From the NCBI RefSeq assembly GCF_019331695.1, contig NZ_JAHBBI010000001.1, forward strand, positions 62,001 to 126,000: a stretch of 64,000 nt of DNA. The letters run 5' to 3'. The first letter of the stretch is position 1. Each line of letters opens with the position of its first letter. This document shows, one piece after another, positions 57,466 through 64,000 of the stretch. This DNA comes from Bifidobacterium pluvialisilvae. GTDB lineage: Bacteria > Actinomycetota > Actinomycetes > Actinomycetales > Bifidobacteriaceae. Made by a program: the position numbers and the translations under genes. Under the pieces are notes generated by a model. It was not told the DNA's origin and made no database searches. It worked only from the letters and a program-made list of their open reading frames with translations.

Positions 57466-58986
57466 TTATTCGAAGTCGTCGTCGAAGGAGTCGGCGAAGC
57501 GGTCGGTGCCGCGTTCCACATCCACGGCACGTACGAGGTCGAGCAGGTTGAATCCGCCGTCATGGTGCCATCCCGATTTGGCGCGGTTCATCTCGCCGAC
57601 CGGGCAGATGCGGTCGATGCCGAGTTCACCCACGCGCTGCGCCAGCGGGAACAGCCGCGTGCTGTCCACGGCCACGCCGCACGACTGCAGCCACTGCCGG
57701 TACGGTGCCATCACCGGCAGCGCATTCGTCAGGTCGTCGACCGCCACCACGGTGATGGTGCGGTTCAGCGGCGAGGCCGGCGTGGGCAATGCCGCCGCAT
57801 CCGCGTAGTACAGCACCGTCCAGTCGGTGCCATGCGGTGAGGCGATGACGAACGGCGTGGCACCGGCGTCCTCGACGCCGGCGGTGGCCCCTCCGGCGAA
57901 CAACGCCGCCATCTCCACGGAGGAACGCACACGCTGGATCGCCAGCGACTCCTCCTGCGTGGGCGTGGACCGCGGGTACTTGCGCTGCTGGGACTCCAAT
58001 TCGTGCGCCAGCAGCTCGGCCACTTCATGCGGCGCCAGCATGCCGTCGCGTTCCACGAACACCGTCTGCGCGGCCAGACAGCTCTGCTGGTCGTATGTGG
58101 CCACATCCACCGCCATGCGATGCACCGTGGATTCGTAGCGGTCCACGCGCAACGACTCCCGGCCGACCAGCGTGAAGCCGATGCGCGCCCCATAGCTGAG
58201 GAACGGCTTGCCTTCCGCCACCTTGGGCCGCAGCAGTTCCGTCGTATGCGAGGAGCCATAGACGATGACCGCGTTCGCCTCCGCGATGGCGGCGTCCTCC
58301 AACGGCTCCGTGCCGCCCTTCCACGGCACCACGGCAATCGCGTCCGCCAGCCGCGGGTCTATCTTACGAATCGATTGTGCGAACAGGACCGGCATCAGCG
58401 GCTCGTCGAACGACGACTTGCCGATGATGCCGCTTTTGACCAGCAGGCCCATCGTCATGCTCCACACCGGAATCCCCGGCACATTGCTGGAGAACACATG
58501 GAACGAAAGGTCCGGCCCATACAGCCGCGTATAGCCGCCGGACCGGTTCGGACGGTATTCGTCCAGCATCTGCGGGCACGGCAATTCATCGTCGACGAAC
58601 CGCAGCAGCTCCCGACGGCGGAACATGCGCATATAGCGTTTCAGTTCGATGCGCGTCATATCCGCGTCGTAGCCGGTGATCGCCGGCACCAGCCGTTCGG
58701 CCATGCGACGTGGCGGATAATCGGGATCCGTCCACAACTCCACGGCCTGCGCCACCACGTCGATGATGTCGTTCACAGGCATGGCGGCAAGATAATCATT
58801 ACGATTCTTCCGTATGCAATCGCATAACTCATGAATCACATCGGCATCAAGACGCGGATACCGCAGCGTCACCACGCCATCGGGCGTTGCAATCTCGCGC
58901 GTGTCAAACGCAGAGAATGTAAACCCGGCCGGCGCATGGAACACGTCGACGATGTTGCCGTCATCGACGAAATTGCCGCCGCTCAT
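57466..58986 (-). CDS. LuxC-like acyl-CoA/fatty-acid reductase
   Basis: 506 residues. The C-terminal two-thirds matches LuxC, an aldehyde-dehydrogenase-fold enzyme reducing an acyl thioester to the aldehyde with NADPH: SSNVPGIPVWSMTMGLLVKSG, GKSSFDEPL, VVPWKGG and the acyl-accepting Cys region TYDQQSCLAAQ. The start ATG (58986) overlaps the stop of the LuxE-like gene in an ATGA arrangement, implying translational coupling. No luxAB is present in the window, so bioluminescence is not implied. Confidence 0.85.
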   Translation of the reverse strand: MSGGNFVDDGNIVDVFHAPAGFTFSAFDTREIATPDGVVTLRYPRLDADVIHELCDCIRKNRNDYLAAMPVNDIIDVVAQAVELWTDPDYPPRRMAERLVPAITGYDADMTRIELKRYMRMFRRRELLRFVDDELPCPQMLDEYRPNRSGGYTRLYGPDLSFHVFSSNVPGIPVWSMTMGLLVKSGIIGKSSFDEPLMPVLFAQSIRKIDPRLADAIAVVPWKGGTEPLEDAAIAEANAVIVYGSSHTTELLRPKVAEGKPFLSYGARIGFTLVGRESLRVDRYESTVHRMAVDVATYDQQSCLAAQTVFVERDGMLAPHEVAELLAHELESQQRKYPRSTPTQEESLAIQRVRSSVEMAALFAGGATAGVEDAGATPFVIASPHGTDWTVLYYADAAALPTPASPLNRTITVVAVDDLTNALPVMAPYRQWLQSCGVAVDSTRLFPLAQRVGELGIDRICPVGEMNRAKSGWHHDGGFNLLDLVRAVDVERGTDRFADSFDDDFE

Positions 58987-60110
58987 GCGTTCGCCGCCAT
59001 GACCTCGTCCACCGTGATGGAGCAGCCGCGCGCCTCCGCGCCCTTCGCACGACCCAGCAGACGATACCCGTCCGCCGAACGCACGCCCAGATCCTCGGTG
59101 AGGATCGCCAGACACGAATTCCAGTTCGCCAGGTCGTAATGCGCAATCACGCCGGTCTCGCCATCCTCGACGGGCGTCAGCGTCTGTGGGTCCAGCATGA
59201 CCGAACGCACCCACGCCGGCGTCGCCTTCAACGTATTGACCGAACCATCCGCATACACCGACCGCAGATTCTGGTCGTAGATCTGCGAACTCAACTCCGT
59301 CATGCCATACATGTTCACGCAATGCGCGCGGTCCACGCCGAACACGTCCGCGAACATCGCGTACATGTCATCCACGGTGATGCCCGTCTTCGTGCTCTTG
59401 AACCCGCCCGTGTCGAACAGGCGCGAATCGGCCGGCAACACGAACGTACGGCCCGACTCGCGCAGATGCTCCAGCAGATACCAGTACGCCGACGACGCGC
59501 CCATGAGCATCACCGGCTCGGCGTCCGCCACCGCCTGCTCCAGGAACCGTTCGATGCGGTCGAACTCCAGACCATGCTCATGGAAGAAATAGTCGCTGCC
59601 CTCAGCACCGCACTGTTCCAGCGCACGCGTCAGGTAGCGCGACAGCGACGAATGCTCGTTCATATCCCACGCCGGCGAGATCACGCAGATGCGGATGCGC
59701 TCGCGGTCCGGCAGGATGAAATGACGGAACGGGCCAATCATCGACGCGTCCCAGACCTCAAGGTCGGGATGGAAGTTCCGGCCCTTCTGGCCGGGGTGCG
59801 TAGTGCCGCTCGTCGTGAACACGGCCTCGCAGTCGGCCTCCGGCGTGGACGTAAGCGTGAGCATCTTGAAGCCGTCCACCGGCATCGGCGGGATGGCCGA
59901 CCAGTGGGAAAGCGTCGGCGGGGTCACGCGTTTCGACGTGCAGTAGGCACGATATGGCGCGTTGTTCGCGAACTGGAAGGCGAAGACCTGCCGGGCGAGC
60001 TTGTCGAACGCGTCGTCGGGCGCCTCGTCGCAGCCGTAACGGTTGATGAAGTCCAGTACCGCCTGTTTGACGGTTTCGCGGGTGGGGGAGGCGACTGGCT
60101 GTATGGGCAT
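58983..60110 (-). CDS. LuxE-like acyl-protein synthetase
   Basis: 375 residues, adenylate-forming fold. The nucleotide-binding TTSGTTHPGQKG and NMYGMTELSSQIYDQ are present. C363, twelve residues from the C-terminus (ARGCSITVDEV), sits where LuxE carries the acyl group before passing it to LuxC, so the acyl-transfer chemistry looks intact. LuxE activates a carboxylic acid with ATP and hands it to the reductase. AAGGACCC precedes the ATG at 60110. First gene of the operon with the LuxC-like and SDR genes. Confidence 0.87.
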   Translation of the reverse strand: MPIQPVASPTRETVKQAVLDFINRYGCDEAPDDAFDKLARQVFAFQFANNAPYRAYCTSKRVTPPTLSHWSAIPPMPVDGFKMLTLTSTPEADCEAVFTTSGTTHPGQKGRNFHPDLEVWDASMIGPFRHFILPDRERIRICVISPAWDMNEHSSLSRYLTRALEQCGAEGSDYFFHEHGLEFDRIERFLEQAVADAEPVMLMGASSAYWYLLEHLRESGRTFVLPADSRLFDTGGFKSTKTGITVDDMYAMFADVFGVDRAHCVNMYGMTELSSQIYDQNLRSVYADGSVNTLKATPAWVRSVMLDPQTLTPVEDGETGVIAHYDLANWNSCLAILTEDLGVRSADGYRLLGRAKGAEARGCSITVDEVMAANA

Positions 60111-60275
60111 GATGGGTCCTTTCCTTGGGGGACGACCGGGGCCTGCCGGGGCCGGGCATATGGAACAGGGTACGAACGACATGCGTTCGTACCCTGCTTT
60201 CGTTGGTCCATGGCACGCATGGCACGGATATCGGCTATCGTCTGATACCGATTCTAAATGTTCTCAATGGTGGGA

Positions 60276-61664
60276 CTATTTGGTTTCGGATGAGGAAGCG
60301 TCGCCGTTGCCGGCCGTTTCGGGTGTTGGCGTGGCCTTGGCGTCGGTTTTGATGTCAGCTTTGCCGGTCTTCCGGGCGATGAAATCCGGCAGGTCGATGA
60401 GCAGCAGCTTCAGGATGACGACGGCGAACGCGCCGACGAGGATGCTGTTCGAGAAGAACACGTGCGCGCCGCCCTCAAGACCGCTCAGCGCGCTCGGCAG
60501 GGCGATGCCCAGCAGCAGCGACAGGCCGATGACCACCTGGTTGCGTTCGGTGGACTCCACCTTGCGCAGCGTGTTGAAGCCGGTGGAGATGAGGCTGGCC
60601 GCTGCCGGCAGGAAGATGCCGCCGATGACCGGCGAGGGGATGAGCGACAGCACGGCGCCGGCCTTGGGGATGAAGCCCAGCACCACGAAGACGACGCCGG
60701 CGAAGATCACCGGCACGCGGGTGCGGGTCTTGCCCTCGTCCGTCACCTTGAGCAGCGCCACGTTCTGCGGGTACGCGGTGGTGGTGAAGCCGCCGATCAG
60801 CGACGACAGCGCCGAACCGGCCGCCTCGCCGGCAAGACCGTACCGCACCTGCCTGTTCTCCAGCTTCGTGCCCTGGATCTCCGTGGCGGCCTGGTAGACG
60901 CCCAGCGCCTCCATGACGGCCACCATGTACGCGATGAAGAACGGCACGAAGATTGCGGCGTCGAACGTGAAGCCGCCGTACGGCATGAACGTGGGCAGGC
61001 CGATCCACGGCTTGGACGCCACGCCGGAGAAGTCGGACAGGCCGAAGACGACGGCCAGCGCGGTGCCGGCCACGAGTGCGATCAGGTACGAAAGCGAACG
61101 CCACAGTCCCTTGCCGAACTGCGAGAGCACCACCACGAGCACGGTGGTGAGGATGGAGACGGCCAGCACCTTCGGGTCGGCGAAGCCCTTGTCGCCGGGG
61201 GCGCCGCCGAGGAACTCGCTGAGCGTGAAGCCGGAGAGCGAGACGCCCACCAGGAAGATGATGACGCCGGAGACGATGGGCGCGAACAGGAACCGCAGGT
61301 TCTCGATGACGCGCGTGAGGCACAGCACCAGGAAGATCAGCGAGGCGATGAAGATCGACGTGCCGGCCGCGGCCAGCGAGCCCGCGGTGCCGGCGGCGAT
61401 CATCAGCGCGTCGAACGCGGCCGACGGCCCCTGCACGATCGGCAGACGCACGAGTCGCGTGGCCTGCACGAGCGTGACCAGGCCGGAGATGATGAAGATG
61501 GCGTTGACCATGTTCGACGACAGCGCCAGCGGCAGTCCGATGGCGGCGGCCACGAACACCGGGTCGAGCCAGACGTTGGAGACGAGCACGTGCTGGAATC
61601 CCAGCAGCATGTTCTTCGGGGTGAGTTTTGCGGCGGTTTCGGGGCTCAGTGATTGCTGAGTCAT
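60276..61664 (-). CDS. NCS2-family (SLC23) permease under TPP-riboswitch control
   Basis: 462 residues with about 12-14 TM segments. GFQHVLVSNVWLDPVF at the N-terminus and the family signature around QNVALLKVTDEGKTRTRVP identify the nucleobase:cation symporter-2 family (uracil, xanthine, guanine, ascorbate). The ATG at 61664 follows GAGAGGAAG. The 5' leader contains a TPP riboswitch (61856-61942) with no intervening gene. The substrate is therefore more likely thiamine or a thiamine-pyrimidine precursor than uracil or xanthine (inference). Confidence 0.88.
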   Translation of the reverse strand: MTQQSLSPETAAKLTPKNMLLGFQHVLVSNVWLDPVFVAAAIGLPLALSSNMVNAIFIISGLVTLVQATRLVRLPIVQGPSAAFDALMIAAGTAGSLAAAGTSIFIASLIFLVLCLTRVIENLRFLFAPIVSGVIIFLVGVSLSGFTLSEFLGGAPGDKGFADPKVLAVSILTTVLVVVLSQFGKGLWRSLSYLIALVAGTALAVVFGLSDFSGVASKPWIGLPTFMPYGGFTFDAAIFVPFFIAYMVAVMEALGVYQAATEIQGTKLENRQVRYGLAGEAAGSALSSLIGGFTTTAYPQNVALLKVTDEGKTRTRVPVIFAGVVFVVLGFIPKAGAVLSLIPSPVIGGIFLPAAASLISTGFNTLRKVESTERNQVVIGLSLLLGIALPSALSGLEGGAHVFFSNSILVGAFAVVILKLLLIDLPDFIARKTGKADIKTDAKATPTPETAGNGDASSSETK

Positions 61665-61855
61665 ACGGTCTCTTCCTCTCGGTTTCGGGCCTGCGCGCGT
61701 CATGCATCGCTTGCGTCATGGCTTGCGCCACACATATGTCGCGAGCGTTGCGTGCGAATCATAGGGGATGCGGAGTGGCCGAAAACCGGTGCCGTTCCTT
61801 GCATATGCCAATGCGGGCATGCGAGGACGGCGTGCAAGGCCGGCATGATGCGGCG

Positions 61856-61942
61856 TGACATCCCTACGCAGGCATTATCCTGTTCAGGTCAACGGGTTCG
61901 GGCGGCGTTCCGCCCGTCTCAGCCATGAAGGCACCCCCGTCA
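61856..61942 (-). ncRNA. TPP riboswitch (THI-box)
   Basis: On the minus strand: P1 TGAC...GTCA, GGGGGTGCC, the invariant GGCTGAGA, a GGGCGG/CCGCCC P3 stem, ACCCG, then TTGACCTGAAC and GGATAATGCCTGCGTAGGGA. Consensus TPP-binding elements are all present. Downstream, CCTTGCA and TGCAAGG (about 61792-61842) can form a stem leading to CCGGTTTT, a plausible terminator-type expression platform before the permease start at 61664. Confidence 0.95.
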
Positions 61943-62044
61943 GTCCGTCCCACAGACGATACCGAAAACCCGCGCGCCACGCAATAGCCGACTATGGGAA
62001 ATCCGACACGCGACATCGTCCGACAAGGTCGTGTCAATCATCGT

Positions 62045-62160
62045 TCGTCAGGATTTTTGCACGAAAGTACGATATGTTCGTCCAGTTTTTTGCACGAAAC
62101 AGGCATTTCGTCGTCAGGATTTTTGCACGAAACCACTGTTTGTTCGTCGGAATTTTTGCA
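62045..62160 (+). repeat. Four 33-bp direct repeats preceding the ATPase promoter
   Basis: Units start at 62045, 62078, 62111 and 62144. Each begins with a ~22-bp conserved half (TCGTCAGGATTTTTGCACGA) followed by a variable 11-bp half; the fourth unit matches for only 17 bases. The 33-bp period is three helical turns. Confidence 0.85.
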
Positions 62161-62185
62161 TTGGCATATTTGGGGCACGTATAAT
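62156..62185 (+). promoter_or_regulatory. Promoter of the ATPase gene
   Basis: A consensus -10 TATAAT (62180-62185) and a -35 TTGCAT (62156-62161), spacing 18. The -35 lies within the conserved part of the fourth 33-bp repeat, so whatever binds the repeats would overlap RNA polymerase. Confidence 0.72.
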
Positions 62186-62209
62186 CAAGTCAGGACGGCG
62201 GAGCCGGAC

Positions 62210-63568
62210 ATGAGCATCGGGGGCGGCATGAAACGCGACATTACGAACAAGCTCGAGGAGTGGCGGGTCTCGAAGCATCGGAAACCACTGGTATTGTGCG
62301 GTGCAAGACAGGTGGGGAAGACGTATGTGCTTAAGGAGCTCGGCCGCGCCGGTTACGATTCCTGCGCCTACATCAATCTGATGGATGAATCGGCACGGTC
62401 CGTGTTCACCGCGTATGACGCTCGGCAGGTTCTGGAGAACATAGCCGTGCTCACCGGTGTGAAAATCGTGCCGGGGCGTACGCTGGTCATCATCGATGAG
62501 ATTCAGGAGGTGCCCGAAGCGCTTACCTTGATGAAGGCGTTCGCCGAAGATACGCCGGAGCAGCATATCGCCGCCGCGGGATCATATCTCGGGCTCGCCT
62601 ATCATGCGGGAAAATCATTTCCCGTAGGGAAAATCGATTCGATGGACATGTATCCCATGACGTTTCTGGAGTTCCTGCAGGCCTGCGGGCAGGACGCATT
62701 GGCGGATATCGTCCGTTCGCTGGATTTCGGCAGGGCCACGGTGTTCGCTGATCGTCTGGAACGGCTGCTGCGACGCTATTATTTCGTCGGTGGCATGCCG
62801 CAGGTGGTCGAAGAGTTCCTTGACGGCGGTAACGACTATGCCGCCGCTCGGCTGCGCCAGCAGGCCCTATTGTCGGATTATGACAACGACTTCTCCAAGC
62901 ACAAGATCGACGTTCCCGAAATTGACGTGGAACGTGTGCGTCTGGCGTTCCGTTCGATACCCTCTCAGCTGGGCAGGGAGAATCACAAGTTCATGTTCGG
63001 GCATATCACGCAGGGTGCCAGGCGCGCGCAGTACGAGACGGCCATCCAGTTCATCGTCGACTCCGGCCTGGCCCATCGTGTATACCGTGTCAGCAAGACG
63101 CAGTTGCCGTTGCGTGACTATGAGGATTTGTCCGCGTTCAAACTGTACATGCATGACGTCGGGCTTCTGGGCGCTGCGATGGACGTCAGCGCGCGTGACG
63201 TATTGCTGGCGAACACCGCGTTCGAGGAATACAAAGGCGCGATGACCGAACAATACGTATGCCAGCAGCTGGCCGCCACCGGAAGGAACCCGTATTACTG
63301 GACGTCCGGCAAGGGGACGGCGGAGGTGGATTTCGTCGTGCAGTATGACAGCCGGCCCGCGCCGTTGGAGGTCAAGGCGGAGGAGAACGTGCACGCCAAA
63401 AGCCTGCGTATGTTGTGCAACGACACCGGACTGCACGGCTACCGTACGTCGATGCGCGGCTACCGCGAACAGGACTGGCTCACCAACGTGCCGCTCTGGG
63501 CGGTCGGCGCATACTTCGACCCGGTCAATGACCCCGCCAATATCATTCCGGATGTGGGGCTGGACTGA
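62210..63568 (+). CDS. AAA-type ATPase with C-terminal DUF4143 domain
   Basis: 452 residues. Walker A GARQVGKT and Walker B LVIIDEIQEVPEAL in the N-terminal ~220 residues. The C-terminal DUF4143 region has a PD-(D/E)XK-like core: TAEVDFVVQYDSRPAPLEVKAEE. This large family is of poorly known function, often variable between strains. The start at 62210 follows GCGGAG; a second ATG at 62228 is possible. Extending the frame back to 61994 would translate the direct repeats and is rejected. The Mrr-type gene follows 39 bp downstream. Confidence 0.85.
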   Translation: MSIGGGMKRDITNKLEEWRVSKHRKPLVLCGARQVGKTYVLKELGRAGYDSCAYINLMDESARSVFTAYDARQVLENIAVLTGVKIVPGRTLVIIDEIQEVPEALTLMKAFAEDTPEQHIAAAGSYLGLAYHAGKSFPVGKIDSMDMYPMTFLEFLQACGQDALADIVRSLDFGRATVFADRLERLLRRYYFVGGMPQVVEEFLDGGNDYAAARLRQQALLSDYDNDFSKHKIDVPEIDVERVRLAFRSIPSQLGRENHKFMFGHITQGARRAQYETAIQFIVDSGLAHRVYRVSKTQLPLRDYEDLSAFKLYMHDVGLLGAAMDVSARDVLLANTAFEEYKGAMTEQYVCQQLAATGRNPYYWTSGKGTAEVDFVVQYDSRPAPLEVKAEENVHAKSLRMLCNDTGLHGYRTSMRGYREQDWLTNVPLWAVGAYFDPVNDPANIIPDVGLD

Positions 63569-63606
63569 AGGACGCAATCACGAACAGGTTTTGAGATAAG
63601 GAGTCG

Positions 63607-64000
63607 ATGATGACCATGGAAAACGCCAATTCCGTATTGAATTCGTACCATAGAAAAATGATGGCGCCGGTATTGGAGGCATTGCGGGAGCTGGGCGGCA
63701 GCGCGGCGCGTCCGCAGGTGCATGATCAAATCGCGAAGGATCTTCTCATCAGCGAACAGGATAATCAGTTCAAAAAGGCAGTGGATTTCGCTCGACTGAC
63801 GCTTGTGTTTGGCGGATATATCGAACCAGCCGACACGCGCGGTGTATGGACCTTGACGGATAGCGGCAAGACCGTAGACATGACCGCTGAATTGGCTTCG
63901 GACATCATTCGTCGGCGTAACCGGTATGACCGGGAACAACGTGGCAAAAAGAAAACCGTTGACAATGCCCTTGGCGACAGCGGCGTACCGGAGAAAAAGT
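63607..64000 (+). CDS. Mrr-like restriction protein, N-terminal domain, 3' partial
   Basis: 131 codons to the window end. Winged-helix pattern typical of the Mrr N-terminal domain: PVLEALRELGGSAARPQVHDQIA, then KKAVDFARLTLVFGGYIEPADTRGVWTLTDSG. Mrr proteins cleave methylated DNA through a C-terminal PD-(D/E)XK domain, which would lie beyond the window. AAGGAG precedes the ATGATG start. Its close spacing to the ATPase gene suggests co-transcription. Confidence 0.75.
   Translation, partial: MMTMENANSVLNSYHRKMMAPVLEALRELGGSAARPQVHDQIAKDLLISEQDNQFKKAVDFARLTLVFGGYIEPADTRGVWTLTDSGKTVDMTAELASDIIRRRNRYDREQRGKKKTVDNALGDSGVPEKK

Noticed and set aside
57466-60110. Bioluminescence operon
   Set aside because: LuxC- and LuxE-like genes only; no luxA/luxB luciferase subunits in the window.
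62045-62160. CRISPR-like array
   Set aside because: The variable parts are only 11 bp and the period is 33 bp, with no leader or cas genes; it reads as a promoter-proximal repeat array.
61994-62209. N-terminal extension of the ATPase gene
   Set aside because: It would translate the direct repeats and the promoter; ATPase homology starts after 62228.
62031-62213. 60-residue peptide with an 11-residue repeat (FCTK) from the 33-bp repeats
   Set aside because: Any 33-bp repeat gives repeated peptides in three frames; no ribosome-binding site, and the promoter of the ATPase lies inside it.

Overview
The window is GC-rich, densely coded actinobacterial DNA, most probably from a Bifidobacterium. 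Evidence: an oversized LigA with an inserted segment, the actinobacterial membrane-protein families DUF4191 and DUF3043, a GH36 alpha-galactosidase, GPH-family sugar symporters paired with LacI regulators, and two families of dispersed palindromic intergenic repeats (here R1, built on GGCTCCCCTC...GAGGGGAG, and R2, built on CATCCTGAGC...GTCGAAGGATC). The species cannot be fixed from the sequence alone.

Layout. 1-12.3 kb: end of a TPR-like protein gene, ligA, mrp, a GH36 alpha-galactosidase and a large DEAH helicase with a membrane tail. 12.3-21.7 kb: uronate and sugar genes: tagaturonate reductase (uxaB), altronate dehydratase (uxaA), a LacI regulator, a small unknown, a GPH symporter, L-rhamnose mutarotase (rhaM), an AraC regulator with a striking inverted-repeat operator, and a TIM-barrel isomerase. 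21.7-23.4 kb: a DUF559 endonuclease-like gene set among degenerate short repeats.

23.4-42.1 kb reads as a pectin / rhamnogalacturonan-I utilisation locus: dhuI, dhuD, GH105 unsaturated-uronyl hydrolase, GPH symporter, a 41-residue ORF, an SGNH esterase, a LacI regulator, GH28, a protein that looks like two fused RhaM domains, a PL26-type rhamnogalacturonan lyase, a CE12-type acetylesterase, a second SGNH esterase, an alpha/beta esterase, a small membrane protein and another GPH symporter. None of the enzymes has a visible signal peptide, so the picture is import of oligosaccharides followed by cytoplasmic deacetylation and depolymerisation. Unsaturated uronate would go through DhuI/DhuD and saturated galacturonate through UxaB/UxaA, both to 2-keto-3-deoxygluconate (inference). 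A 172-bp divergent regulatory region is duplicated: once between the LacI gene and GH28, and once, inverted, between the last symporter and a GH2 beta-galactosidase gene. That GH2 gene has lost its whole 5' half exactly at the edge of the duplicated block.

42.3-64 kb: the truncated GH2, its LacI-type neighbour, an amino-acid permease, tRNA-Asn(GTT), a membrane zinc-ribbon protein, glnA, DUF4191, lpdA, DUF3043 and an M20 dipeptidase. Then come an expanded R2 repeat, an SDR / LuxC-like / LuxE-like fatty-acid reduction operon, and an NCS2 permease preceded by a TPP riboswitch. The window ends with an ATPase (DUF4143) whose promoter sits behind four 33-bp direct repeats, and the start of an Mrr-type restriction gene cut by the window end.
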